The position numbers and the translations under genes are program-made. Below the pieces are notes generated by a model. That model was given only the letters and a program-made list of their open reading frames with translations, ran no database searches and was not told where the DNA came from. A stretch of DNA of 64,000 nt. Origin: Cristatella mucedo (lineage: Eukaryota; Bryozoa; Phylactolaemata; Cristatellidae). Location: contig WPIO01000064.1 of NCBI GenBank assembly GCA_009760855.2, positions 1,875,501-1,939,500 on the forward strand, in the 5' to 3' direction. The stretch's first letter is position 1. Each line of letters begins with the position of its first letter. Positions 32,401 through 46,900 of the stretch are shown in pieces.

Positions 32401-34306
32401 GGCCAGGGTGGCACACTAAAAACAGGGCGTCTCACCCATCGCGATTGGCTGGCTCAGGCAAGTGCTAGCCTTCCCTTTACATAGGTTCAGCCCCCTTTAT
32501 GAATTCTTGGGCAATGCCCATGACTGCCACCACTTCTGCAGCCGCTACACTATCATTGATGCTTCCTAGACAGCTAAAACACGTGACCATTCGCTGATCT
32601 ACTATTACGATTTGACAAAACGCTTGTATGAAATGAAGCAAATTTAAACAAATAACAAGTCACATTGGCAGGAGCCGTATAACATTAGGCAATCATCCAG
32701 AAATTAAAAAGAATTGCAAGCATCAAACATGGAGTCAACTCGTAAAAGGCAATGGTATCAAACCTAAACACCGTGGTTTAATCACGCAAGCAAGGCAACC
32801 AATAGCAAAATATATACTGCTGCTAGGTAAAAAACATGCGAGTTATTTAGAACCACCAATGGTCTTGCATGCATGAAACACACATCACTAGATGCTTGCA
32901 GATACCAGGTGCTGTGCAATTTGCGATTACTCGACAGCACGGGGCAAGCATAAGTACAAGCCGAGGGTACTCCCAATCGAATGGAGTCACACACTCTAGA
33001 TGTACTAGCAGCATGAGAATCTAAAAGTCTATGCGCATTGCAGCTACGCCCAGGTAACGTATAAGAGCTAAGGCATGGGATAAAGCCAACAATGACCAAC
33101 GCAAAAAACAAATCCATAACCATTTTCGCCATATCTGCCGTGTCGGTGATGATGACGATCACGACAGCTGTGCTGCCTTGCTAGCAAGCAGGACCTAGAG
33201 GATTCTACAAGTTAATAAAGCATCTGTCTCAACAACGTTACATGAGAAGATGCGCACTTAACGTTGTTCAGCGCACACTATCGACCCGACATACTGTAAC
33301 TGACGAGCTGTATGTAAACACTACGAATCGATAATGAAAAGAGTTCACATAAACCAGTCCTGCCTGAGCTAAAGTTTAAGTCGGTCAAGTTCGGCCTTTT
33401 CAAATTGATTCAATTGCCATCGAATCGTCCCACCCAATCAGGCTGTCGCGTTGCATGTAATAAAATATTCAACTACATTAGGTACCGTCCACCACAGCCC
33501 CAGGCAAAACCGCTTCAACACGGTAAGCAAAAAGTACCCGACTTCAACCTTATTGAAAGAGGTTGCACTAGGTACAGTGAGTAACACCAAATCGTGTCTT
33601 CAATTCGATCTAACAATGGCCGACAGTTTCTTGCAGCCACACATTCACTCGAGGCCAACATAAGAAGGCAGTATAGAAGCTTTAGCCAATCACAACTCCA
33701 ATTCAAACAGCCATCATGATTAGACATGTGAAATTCTTAGTTATAACTCTCTGTACTAGATGAGACTCACATCTAAAGAGTGTAGTAAGTACCCGTGGTT
33801 CTACAAAGGCCAGGTCATTCTGGTTTGTAAAATTAGCTCCAACTGGTCTGCTCTAACAAGAAGAAGAAATTAACCCATGCTCGGCCGATGTCGAAGTCCG
33901 CACACGGTTCAAGCACCCAGAAGTGGTGGCAATGCAAAGCCAGAGACCGAAGCAGCATGACACGGTTGGTAAAGCACATTTAACCTTGCGAACAACGGTT
34001 AACAAGCACACCGACGTGATCATGCCGATTTTTCACAGCAGACCTTTTGCAATAAATAGCATCTCAGAGATTCAGCTGCGGCAACTAGCATTGGCTGCTT
34101 GAGAGCGATTTGGAAGGGCTACATTGCCTAGTCGCGCCTTAGTCTTATCAACGTGTCTTTACAACTTGAGGTCTTGTTACCGACAATAAATACACGTGTA
34201 GCAGAACTGTCCGCCCGACTTGAAAAGGGCTATACTCACATTCAGTTCTGCTGTGGATGACGTAGAGGAGTCATGAAGACGAGCTGTGCAGGGGGGGCGA
34301 CTCCAG
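32400..34306. other. Sequence downstream of the SLC39A11 stop; no further gene seen
   Basis: This is moderately AT-rich unique sequence immediately 3' of the gene on the minus strand. Part of it must be the 3' UTR, but I see no canonical AATAAA close to the stop, and only a weak ATTAAA-type signal on the minus strand near 32780. No LINE or SINE copy was recognised here. Confidence 0.4.
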
Positions 34307-34385
34307 TCAGCCGAGACCAACGTCTAACGACATCATCACCAAAAAGCCCAGGATGGAGCAGCAGCTTGCCAGCTGGCCATTGCCA
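34307..34385 (-). CDS. SLC39A11: SLC39A11 coding exon 8 (last; stop codon)
   Basis: This exon completes codon 299 (Cys) and encodes [20 protein letters not shown] and DVGLG, then TGA at 34309-34307. The ending [14 protein letters not shown] is the family C-terminus. The acceptor is GTTGTAG. It is separated from exon 7 by a 2.8-kb intron that contains a SINE-A copy. The substitution SCC for the usual SWA-type residues is unusual but not disabling. Confidence 0.93.
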
Positions 34386-37300
34386 CTACAACCGTTTGCA
34401 AAGATACGGCACCTTTATACCTAATTGGAATGCTAAGTCGATCTTGGCCAGCTTTTACGGCAGGCAATGTCAGCAGAACGCCCGGGCAAATATGCAAAAA
34501 GGAATGCCGGCAACTGCTCGGCAGCTCGAGTGCAAAGGTGAGTTGCCAGATGTTCGATCCTACCAGCAACTGATAACTAAGATCTCAAACAAGTCTTTTC
34601 TGATGCAATATGATAATTTTGACCTCATAATGCGCCTTACCTGCCTCTCCCAGAGGTTGATGCAACAACTAACTCAAGTTTGAAACCAGAGCAAACTATC
34701 GAAAGTCATTTAATTTCTTTCGACCCGTATTCTTGAAAGCCACACATAAGATGAACTACTACAAGAATAATCACACGATTATCAGACGATTAGTCAGGAA
34801 AACTACCGTTAACACACAGATAGACAGGCCAAAGAAGGGACCCAGTGGGTCTCCCCCACGTGGCCCGGCTGCCTTCCTTCCTGTTCAGCCCTATTTTGGC
34901 TGGCCAACCCAGTCAGGCTCCGACGTCCATTCCGCGCAAGCCCATAAAAGTAACTCTTACATTCTGCGGTTTCTCAGCTCTATGTATGCCAATCGTAAAG
35001 TTAAAGTAAAGGTCAGCCGATTCAACAGCCTCATTCATATAGCGATGAAGAGTGTAGAAGGCCATCAGCTTGCAGTGGGCAATAAAGATTGTCTGCTGCA
35101 AAACTCAAACCCACAGCTTGAATCGCGAAGTGCAAGCGCCTTACTCATCCGCAACAGCCCATGGCAGTATTCGGCAGAATTTACGATAAAAAAGAAAGTG
35201 AGATGCTTGCTAACTGATAGAGTACATGGCCATTTCGATGCCTGTAACTTCCCAGCTAAGCATTGTAGCAGAACTGCAGAGCAGGAACGGTCACCTAACA
35301 CGTCTCGAACTTCCTGCGAGCACAGCGTCCACGAGCTTCGAGCCTCAACGACGACGACGACGGCCGATGCACTGCCGGCTGAATTGCTGGGAGGGCAAAA
35401 TATTGTAACGATGTATTGTAACTATTGCTATCGTTACAATACAATAGACCAAAGAGCTGAGCAAAGCAGGGGAGAATGTGCTCGTCAGAGAATAACAAAC
35501 TCTGCCAAGAAAACTGCTAACGTACACGGATCCTTACGATTTGCATGTTCGTGACCATGCAAGCTAAATGCAAAAGCTCAGCAGAGGTGACCCTGCTGGC
35601 CTGTCATGCCGAGGCTGGATTTTAGTCAGCAGACAGGACTGACACAGTTGCATGGGATGACGTTAGCTCGTTGTACGATCAATGAGACTACAGCAGAATA
35701 TAACGACAATGTGCCTGTCCTGCTCTGACACGAGGCCTGATCACAGCTGGGACAAGGAGTGAAGAGAGAACCACACAGCGAACCACAAACCGTGCATTTC
35801 CGCCATTTCAAAGTCGATTCGAAGCTCAGCAGCACTTTGACACAAGAATGCCACGGCTGCAGTGGGCTGGCTGATTTTTGCAGAAGCAAGCATAAAGAGG
35901 AGGCAAGCTGAGTGTGTGAATAAGCAGCAGAATACAAAATTTCGGGGTTATGGCAAAGGGGTCCGACCCCTTTCTCATCGTAAATAAATAAATCATAGCT
36001 GATTAAACAGCCTCTTTTGTATAGCGACAGAAGAGCCTTTAGGGCTATCACCACCGCTTGCAGTGGCGATAAAGAATCGCCCACGGCAGGAATCAAACCC
36101 ACGACCTCGGGACCGAGGTCGTGAAAGCAACCGCCTTACCTGGTGCACCATCACGGCTCACCCATAGCAGCTCCAGGAGTCAAGGAAATGAACCAAGCTT
36201 CTCACGACATCTAATTAAAGACAGTTTCAGTTAGCTGCAAGGGTGGCATACAGGTATCCGAGGACATAGATGCTGGTTATGGCCTCGGCATAGTAGCAAG
36301 TTCTGCATTTGCACGAGTATTTCAAGCAATCCATGAATTTTCTTTCAGCAGAGATAGTACAGCAGCACAGATTTAGCTGGTCTGCATCGGACCCAGTGTC
36401 GAATGGGCACATAATCCAATACAGGGGGGAATTTGTTAATGAAATAATCCTGTTCCAGTATATGCACGGAAAGACCAAGCATTTTACTTCATCACTTGCA
36501 CTCAATTAATGTACTTGATAATCTGCTGCACCAAAACAAACGTTCCGACAAGTACTCTACAACGGGTAATAATAGTAAGATATTTGTATAGCACCCTAAG
36601 AGAACTAAATCTCTATCTAGGCACAGTATAGCACAGAGGATGCCTCGTGACCTAGCGACTGCATGACTCTCAGGGATGCTCAAGTAGCAGTCAAGCGGCT
36701 TGCCACGCCCATTCATCTTCTGACTATAATAATAATAATAATGCACTTGATAAAGCGCCCTCAGAGAACTCAATCTCTCTCTAGGCGCGTTACATTGGCT
36801 GCAAAGGGAAATGCAATTGAATGGTGAGTAATATCATGCTCGATCAACAAACAACAAGAATAACACGGTTAGGGGTGACATGCACACGGTCAGCATGCAA
36901 ATGTGGTTGGTGGCAGCATGCACAGTGTCAGCACGCATAAGCACAGTATAGCAGCTATAAACGAGCCAAGGTCTCTCCCTGCCTATATTTGTGGTCAGAT
37001 GTGCTTCCTTCCGGTTGTTGGCAGGCCAGCATATGATAAGGACCGACCGGCAGATAGCGTGCATTAGTGTGTGCTGTGCGCGTGCGCGCGAGTGCGCGCA
37101 CACAGGGCACATGTGGGGGCCAAAGGGGATGATTCGGTCACAAACATTGGCAGCTAGGCGACAGTACTTACCACCTCTGAGCTTCCGGTATGATGTCGTC
37201 AACAACAACGTAGACCATGGCACCAGCAGCAAATGCGAGGGCGTAGGGCAGCAGGGGCTGAGCTGCTGTGACGGCCAGAGCGCCGAGTAAGCCGGCCACG

Positions 37301-40300
37301 GGCTCCACCATGCCGCTCAGCTGTCCATACCTGCAGCAGCAGCAGCAGGTGCAGACCTACTCGCCAGCCAGGGGCATCGAAGCAGCACATGCAGATGGAC
37401 TACAGCGATAGCAGCAGACGGCATAGCCAAAGTGCAAGAAATCCCAGCGGCTAGATGCGCTCTCACACGAAGCTACCGTAGCCCCAAACCATATCCCTAG
37501 GCAGAGGTGTCTGGGGGCGGGCCTCCACCCTCACATCGTAACACTATGTGAGGGTGGAGGTACTACATACTTACATACTCACATCGTAACACGCAGCCTC
37601 CTCATCCTCCTCCCAGCCAAGGTGGCCTCTCCCTGATAGCCCGGATAGCCACTGGCAGGCGGCTTGCCAGGCGGCCGGACACAGACACGTGTGCTGCCGC
37701 TGCTCGGGCAGCAGCAGCATGAGTGCCTTCGCAGTAAGCTCTACATTGGATGGATGCTCTTCCAGAGTGGCGCTACCACTTATTCATTTTTTTTTAGACT
37801 GGGCTAAAAAGCCGTCGGGTGAGCTCACTTTCGGCGCACGTGTGCGCGCCACGATTCGGTCTCTGCTAGTTTCTTCTACTCGGTCTCAGGCTGAGAGCTG
37901 CTGCCCCTTTCATTTTCCTCCCTTTCGTTTTTACTTTTCCTTTTAATTTTTCCTCTCCTTTCTTTTGCCAGAGAGCTGCTGCCCCTTCCTTTTTTCCCAA
38001 GGTCGACTGCATTTTTTTTTTTTTAGCTTGGCTGGCTACAGAGGCATCTCTTCTTTTTAAGCACCGCCAGGACTCGGCCTGGCTTTCAGGAAACCCTCGG
38101 AGCACAGCTGCAGTGCCTCTTGATGGGGGATCTAATATCCTTATTTTTTAGCCGGGCCAAAGACGTCGGCAGGGTGGCGCCCTCGCCATGCGAAGCTCAG
38201 GTTATCCGGAAGTGTGCTCTACCGATAGAGGCAGGTTTCCGGAAGGGGTAGCTTTCATGCTCGCTCTTCTCTAAGGGAGGGGGGAGAGAAAAAATGTGTT
38301 CTTATTAGATGGGCAAAACCAACCAGGTAGCATGCCTTCAGGGCACAGGTACCACAGTCTCCATTTAGACGGCTGTCTTTTTAGATGGATCCAAAGAGGC
38401 TTCCAAGGCAGCGTGCTTACGGCGCAGAGCTTCACACACAATCCGCGAATGAGGCAGGCCGATTTCTTAGCGAGAGGAGGAGTAAAAGGGAGGGTAGTTC
38501 GTGCGGCAGCTTGGGTGCCTGCTTCGTCTAGACGCCAAGCTATGCTTACAGATAAGGCTAAACAAAGTCCTTGTTTTTTGGAGATACTGCGTTCATTTTG
38601 GGGATGGGACGGGACCAGAGAGGTCTGCAGGGCAGGCACACTTTTGCAGCTTCCGGTCCACCTCAGCTACAGGGGACCAGCAGGCTGGAGCCGAGCCAGA
38701 GAGGCTAAAGGGGCGACGAGTTCCGGGCCGCGCGTCACACCGCCGGCTAGAGGCTTTCTGCTGAATACTGCATTGCCAAACGGTTTTACATTAAAAAAAA
38801 AACCAGCCCGTGAAACGGCGCGACTAGCTGGCAATAATAGTGGCTAGCCGCTGGCTGCCTGCATATCTTGATATTCAACAGTGCCGCTCATAGTGCCACC
38901 GCTTTAGTTGGCGCGGTAGTGCAGCAGCCAGGTGAGAAGCGTCTTTTCAATAAACTAAACAGGTCACTCGTTAACTGATTGCAGCAACGGTTTCACGTCA
39001 ATGACCGCTAGTTTCAGTTGACATTAATTGGGTATACTGTGAGCCTTGCCAGTTATAAATAATAAGAACTCGTATTATCTATAGAAAAGCTAAAACGATG
39101 GAAACGATGCAAAGGCACAAAGAGAGCTGCCTTCGTTGGCCTTGTGTGCAGAAAATAGCAGCAGCAGTCAACAGTGTTCCGGGGAAGAGACAAGTGTGCA
39201 CACAAAAGTCCAAAAGCACAGCACAGCACAGCGTAGGCAGGCTGTGAATGGGCATGCAAAGGAAAGGAATCGCGCATTATGATACACATGTATGCACGCA
39301 CGCACGCATGCATACATACGTGTGTACAAGTGTGCGTGTAAACAGTTACCAGAAGCTCCTGAAGGCCGAAAAGCCCGCTCCTCGAAGGGGCAGGCTCACA
39401 GAAAGCCCCTCGGGGAAATTCTGAATACCGATTCCAATGGCAAGGTTCCTACAAGGGTAAGCAAACAGGCAATTTCGCACGATGACCCGGTGGAAGCGGC
39501 TTCCGAAACACTTTCACTGGTAACTGAGCCGAGACCTCTGTTGAGTGAGCAACTAGACCTATCGACCTAACGATGCGCGCGGGTAACAAGCGCTGGCAAA
39601 CCCCCTTTTTGCAGGCAGTGTAACGTTCACAGACATGGCAAGCAGCTTGCTGACGATGCACATGAGGCATATCAGTTTCACATAGCAGGTAACATATTAT
39701 TAGTCATTGTCAGCACGGAAAGAGCTAGAGACGAGATAGACACTCCGTCGAAAAGATCCATGAAACAATAATCAAATAAAAATCAAATTTTTCCATTATA
39801 ATCTCTCGACATTTGAACAGCAAATTAGATGCCAGTAAAGCTATTAATTAACGTTAAATAAGGTACATTATAGTTCTCGATAAGCAGGTATTATTCTACA
39901 ACTAAAAAATATCCACCAGCCCCTATGAGAGGATGCACAACAGGACTAAAAGAATACGACAACACTGTAAGAAAATTACACAAAAATAGAGCGGCACATT
40001 TTAAATTTAAAATCAGGGCTATCGGATTGATTTGCTGTTGAAATAAAGCTGGTAGTGACAAAAAAGGCACAGCCGTTCAGAGGGTACGGCATGGAGGAGA
40101 AAGCAATAAAACAGAGCATTCGTGTAAAGCATGGACCCTGGTTTGCATTCAAGCAGCGTGCTAAACATGATTTGAGATGCTAATCACAGATTAAAGAGAT
40201 CGGCAATATCTCGAAGCTACAATCTGGAAAACACAATTGCGACCAATGCGTGCAGTATTCTTGTATTTGCCCATGTACTGCTTCTTGCATTTGCCCACGT

Positions 40301-42808
40301 ACTACTAACCTTGCATTCTGGAAGGTCGATGAGCTAGTTTTACCTGCTGCTCCGAAGCCAACTCCAACTGCCAACCCTTCTGCAAGGTACAAGAAGCATA
40401 TTCGTTCAATCACATACCACTAATCAGGCAGTTGAGCACGACAGACCATTATGCTTGTATCATTCGTACGATCTTAAACGACATTAATGTTTGTTCCATA
40501 TAAAAAGGAAAGGTTATTCAATTACGATAGAAGTGAGGTAATCTAATGAATCCACTAAACTGCCCTTTCTTTGTAGACAATAGATGAGTCTAATCGCCGC
40601 TAGCCAACGACACAATGCCTGCTGCCGGGCTCAAACCCACTATGTGGTGGTTGTTAAGAGCTAGCACCTTACCACAAGGCAAAGACTTGTTAAAGACAAG
40701 TTTGTTCAATGGCCCCGGAAGAATGCACGAAGAAGAAAGAACCGAGACCGATCGACCGATAAGCACCACCCCTTCCCCAAAGTACACAAAAAAAGCAATT
40801 AGCACAAGGCCAAAGGCCAGACATCCATCGCCAGGATGCTTTGCCAGCTGGCTCTCGACACCAAATGCTTTAGGGCAGCCAGGGGCGACAATGACGTTTG
40901 AACCGAAAAGACTGGCTGGACTAAACTATGCTATAATATGCACAATTGCAGGCCTGCATATGAACAGTCGACAGCCCCACTTGTACACGGCAAGTTTAAT
41001 AATATGCACAGGGATCCCCTAAGTGGACTATGCAGGACTTGCCAGGCACCTACAGGGCACACTGCTAAGTTGGGCCAAGTGACCGACGAAGACGATCGGC
41101 TGTCATCGGCGCCAGCGGCATCGAGAACTGATGAGCCGCAGTCTGGGTCCCCAACATCGCCAGAGCCTCTAGCAACGTTTGATCTGACAGCAAGAAGTGT
41201 AAACCATTACTTGCACGATTGCATTAATTAAAACTTGTATAACCACGAAGCCTGCAATCAATACAATGTAAACCATCCAAGATAACACGTTCGGGCCCTT
41301 TGCACAAACGGCATCAGCAAGGCAATGTCAACTGAGTGACACGACGGTCTATCACATGCTACAACCCATCCACGGAACCGATGACAGACCCGACGTAAAC
41401 TGCACAGGACAGCGTGAGAGCAGGCAGACATGACTAGGGCAAGGCGTTCGTATACACACTACATCAAAGAAGCAGTACGCGAAAGGCAGCCAGCACCATG
41501 GACCGCTTCACCGCATCCAGCTGCAATGCACTCAGGTCCGAAGACGTAGCAAGGTTAGGCTAAGTGAGAGCTAAGCTTCGGTCACCTGGCACATTGTGCA
41601 CGGTGATGGCAATGATGAGCAGCACGATTCGCTTCCAGTTAGCAGCCGCCGCTGCACTGGCCCGCTCGTCGCCGATGAGAACCACTTTGGTGTCGGCTGC
41701 TGCACCGTCAGCGTGCTGCACCTTCGGCGAGGCCGCCGCCGCTGCGCTCTGCGTTTTGCTGGCTTCCAAGGAGTGAGCCTTGGTCCTGCGACGAACGCTG
41801 TCCCCTAGTCCAAACGGCGGGAGCATAACGTCAGCAGTCTGTCGACAACCGCAAGGCAGCCACTAGACCCGTCACATGACGACTGGCAGCTGAAAGGTCA
41901 ACATGCGACAGGGCTTTGCCGGGAGGGGGACACATCAGCCCCTCCCCTTGGCCTGTACGGCGGACCGCTTGTAGACGAGCGGCCGCGGCAGGTCACACTC
42001 GCGATGACGCTGCAGCGAGTTCGAGGCACGCCGGTCGCAGTGGGGACAGGCTATGCAGATGCAAAGAATACGCCAAGCGGCCAACGACGCTGCAGCGAGT
42101 TCGCCCACCTTCGTCCGCTGAGTGCAATGGTGCATCAGTGCACGAACGTAGCTGCAAGGCCCGCAGATGAAGCGGAAGAATACAGCCGGCGGGCTGCTGA
42201 GCCGGGCTACTGAGCCGCTACCACCGCTATGCTCATGTAATAACCTGAGGAAAAGCAGCTTGCCATCGGACTACGACTTCAGGCTTCGGTTCAACGTTCT
42301 AATAACGAGACACGACCCCCCTCCCTTATAGACTCGACCACTACGTCATCAGGGACAACGATGATCAACGATGATCAATGATGATCGCTGGCTGACAACC
42401 AGCTGTAGATCGTAACTCAGAAGCAAGCTACAACGCGGTATCCCTGTTGGCCATAGGAGGACTCGGACAAATGAACTGGTCGAGGCACGTGGTAGGGACG
42501 TCAATGCAGGCCACCATAGGCTAGCCAAGCAACAGAGAGTAACACCAAGATGACACTAAAGGAAGGACTTCACGAAGGGTAGAGATTAGCATTTTATATA
42601 AAGATAGGGCTTGAAACAAAAAAGCAACACTGCATGGAGACCTACCCCATAATTTCAGTCTACCTGAGTAGAAACAAGTGGACACAAGCACTCACGAACA
42701 TCAGAGATGAGGTTTGAGTAACCGCACTAGTAAGCGGCAGAATGACGGTTCCAAGGACTCCTCAACACACACACACGTGTATGCACGCACGTGCACGGGC
42801 GTGAGCGT

Positions 42809-42866
<58 letters not shown>

Positions 42867-43593
42867 GCACCCGTGCACACATGCACGCACACACACACAT
42901 ACACACACACATAGACAGTGGCAGAGCCGGCATTTTCATCTGGGGCAAGACCTATACAATTTTTATGTAGGAGGCTAGGCCCGAAATTAATGAAAAATTA
43001 TCGCTCAAAATCATCGAGTTCCTTCGACACAAACTCAGCGGTTGCTCATCGAGTGGAACGAAGACATGTATTCGTCGTTGGCGATAGTCGGGGATGCAGA
43101 AAAAAGAGGCAGTAGCCTGGGTCACTGCCCCTAGAAGCACGCTGGCTCCACGGCTGCGCACATACACACAAACACATGCACACCCGTACAAACTGCATTC
43201 CAGTGACACGTGGTATCCCCCCCCCCAGCCTGCACCGGCAAGCTACCAATTCAACTGCTGCAGGCCTAAGCGCTGTGACCACTGCAAGGAATATGCAGAT
43301 GCAACGAGCAGCACAGCAGCCAGTATCGATTACAGCAGCTGCTGCATACCAGTATTGCTTGCATCGCGATCTCGAGCTGTGGATGATGTCACTTCCGAGT
43401 TAGCACCACTTGCGCCTGCTGCTGACATTCCGAGCAGGACAGCCGGGGTGTTCTGCAATTGCCAAATGCCAAACAAGAACGAGGGAAAATAAAAATTCAA
43501 TATGGTGGCACTGTTACTATATAAAATGCACGTTTCTTCCCCAAACAATATATATTGCAGCGTATTAATATATATTACAATAATATATTATAT

Positions 43594-43635
<42 letters not shown>

Positions 43636-43888
43636 AATATATTATATATATAGTATATATAATATATATTAATCTATTAATATATATTAATATAACAATA
43701 TGTTATATATTACAATATATATTAACAATATATATTGCTGCGTAACAGGGATGCAACAACATGGCAAGCGCATGACACGCTAAGACAGACAGAACACAAC
43801 AAGGGCAGATGCAAGGAGAGAAAGAGACAACGGAATAAGGAAAGGAAATTCGGTAATCAGACCTGAGGCACACATGCACACACATTCA

Positions 43889-43937
<49 letters not shown>

Positions 43938-46900
43938 GAACTTTTTCAAAGTCAGTGTGTGCATTGGAAAGCAATCTATTCATGCTTCAGACAGTTGGAC
44001 ACAGTGTATACATAGTAGGCTTACGGTAATAGTAATAATGCACTGCTAAATAGCAGGCTACGAGAACTAAAAGAAAGCATACTAACTGCTCAGTGGTAAA
44101 ATCAAGCGTAACTTGCAGCACACATATGCACGAAACTGACAATACACACGGACGAAGCAATTACAAAGAAGCAAAGGTGGATTTTATAAGTAAGCAGTTG
44201 CACAAGCTAAAAACCTATGCCAAAATCGTAAAACATTGATATAAATAGCCACAGGGACCGAAAAAGCCCTACGCTGGACTTGGAGACTGACCGATAGGTG
44301 AGCTATACAGATACGTTACACTACATATTGAACATCCTCTAACTGGCTTGTCAATTGCCCTGCATGATGACATTCTGCCCTGATCTTTGCAGAACATATG
44401 ACATGCCAGGGTTCGAGTCGGTGATAGCTGATGAGAAGACAAATACTTTCAAACACATCGACAATAACAAATTCGGATTTGGTAAAAATACAAAATTAAG
44501 TGCAAGCATTAGCTGAGGTTCGACTTATTACTATCTACGTATCTCCACTATGTATGTCCGACAGACACATTTAAAGGCTCGAACTGAAGCACTTTGTTTT
44601 AAAAAGCTGCCAATTATAATCCAGTTAGAAAAATAGTTCTGTTTTGACGTAGATGAGAAATAGCTGATATAACAGCATCTTTGTATAGCTACAGAAAAAC
44701 TTTTACGGCTATGACCACCGCTTGCAGCAGGGATAACGAATCACCCACTGCAGGATTCGAACACACGACCCCGGGACCGAGGTCGTGAAAAGCCTTGCCT
44801 AGTGTGCCATCACGGCTCACCAGATAGTGTACCGGCCTCCCAGTCTTACTTAGGGATAGGGTCTGTTGAATAAGTTGAGGCTGGATAATGATTTTACTAA
44901 TTTCCTGGTTCTGTCAACTGTAATTCATTTTTAGAAAGGCTGCAGAAAAACCCATTAAGACTCTACAGATGATGATGAATATGGCTGCATGGTTGGTAAA
45001 TAAGTCCAAGAAATTTAGCCAAGCGCCTCCTTTGCTTAAGAAGCTGCGATGGCACCAAGTTGATTGGCAGATGCAGAGCCAAATTATTACTCTGACCCAC
45101 AACTTGCCCAACTTGCCTTGGCTCTTCCATGCCTAGCTGAACTGCTGCACCAGTTTCAGCATCCTCGTGCCCTCAGGTCTTGGGTGGACAATAAATTAGC
45201 CGTTCCATTCTTCCCCTTAAAGACCGTTGGCGACAGAAGCTGCTCTGAAGGTCCTAGAATGTGGAACCCACTTCTGCAATTCTTACGCCACTACATCTAC
45301 TCTCTTGCTGCCGACTATGGCACATCCTTTCCAGCTGTCCTGAGCTGCTACTTCCATGCTACTCCCTACCTCAACTGCTCTCCTGACTCAGCTATGCTTC
45401 TTACTTTCTCTTTGTTGCATGAGATCGAGACTGTTGGCTAACGAATGCATATCGAGACCGCTTAGGCTGTGAGTGCTCTAAACAAAACTCTCCTTCGTAA
45501 CACTTACATAGTATTTGTGGAGTTACAAACACAGATACATTATATTACAATAAAGACTTTGGGAGCATACGAATTTAAGTCACGGTCTCTATGGGATTTA
45601 AGGTTGGTTCGAGGCACAGCTAAACGATCTGAGTCCGAAGAACGGGTGTTATGATGCGAAGCCTCAATAGGGGCGACTTCCACGGCCTACAAGCCTAGCA
45701 GTTGAGTTTTGCTATAACTGTACGCACAGGCCGGAAGACCAGCAGTTAGCAAAAGACAGAAGTCTAGATGGAATGTCACAAATGCACGGACCAGCTTGGC
45801 TGTAGTATCCTTATCTAAGCAGCCCTGAATTTTCGCATTAGCACACCGAAGAAAGTTGCAGACTTGACTGTGCAGCTGAGACTTGTCTGTCGTGAGCATC
45901 GCAGTTGCCACATTACTCCACTTCTCGCCGACCTGCACTGGCTACCAGTCAAGCAACGGATTGACTTCAAGGTTTTGTCGCTCACTTTTAGGTCCCTTCA
46001 TTCTATGGCTCCAGCCTATCTTTCAGATATACTCACCCATCAGCCCAAGCATCGTACCACCTGCTTTTCGGAATCCAACAGTCTAGAAATACCTCGTACA
46101 AACCTTAAATCCTTTGGAGACCGTGCATTTAGTTCGTATGCTCCCAAAGCCTGGAACTCCCTCCCGACCTGCATCAGAACATCCCCTGACCTGACCACAT
46201 TTAAAAGGAACCTAAAAACACACCTATTTAGGACAGCATTTAGTGGGTCCCTGTGATTCGTCCTTGATGTGCTTATGCGTGCTGACACTGTGCATGCAGC
46301 CACTAACCACATTTGCATGCTGACCCTGTGCATGTCACCCCTAACCATATTATTCATTTTGTTTGTTTTTTAAGCATGATTTTACTTACCATTCAATTGC
46401 ATTTCACTTTGCAGCAAATGTAAAGCGCCTAGAGAGAGATTAAGTTCTCTGAGGGTGCTTTATCAAGTGAATTATTATTATTATTATTATATGCGAGGTC
46501 ATCTAGTGGAAAGTCACATTGGAACAGTGCACCACGATTGGCTGGAGACTGCTGGATGAGCAGATTTTGAGGGTCAGGTTTTCGAAATTCGAAGTGACAC
46601 TAGCTTTGCCCATAACTTCTAAGAGAGTTGTATCGTCATTTAATCTGAGAAAGTTTGCTGCGATCCAAATACGATTTTCAGCAATCCATGCTGCAAAGGG
46701 GACACATGCTGGAAGGCAAAGGGGAATCAAAGTAAAGTTACAGCTGATGGTGTGAAAGCTGCATCAAATGAAATCTTGAATTGTGGCTAGCAATTACATC
46801 GGCAAGTAGGAGCATATTATTTAATGAAAATTAGAGCTCTGAGTACAGATCCCTAGGGCAGCGCATACTTTAAAGGCTCCCTGAATGACTATTGCCAATT

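Larger units (their letters stand above)
41839..44030. other. SLC39A11 intron 3, exon-4 proximal part
   Basis: Contains a duplicated block GACGCTGCAGCGAGTTCG (about 42006 and 42088), (CA)n at about 42810-42912, an AT-rich palindromic tract at 43550-43735 and a second (CA)n at 43890-43935. No transposon coding sequence was recognised. Confidence 0.55.

Noticed and set aside
32782-33162. 126-codon minus-strand frame with a hydrophobic start, downstream of SLC39A11
   Set aside because: Considered as an extra terminal exon, but the true last exon with LDVGLG and a stop is at 34307-34385. This frame shows no ZIP or other homology.
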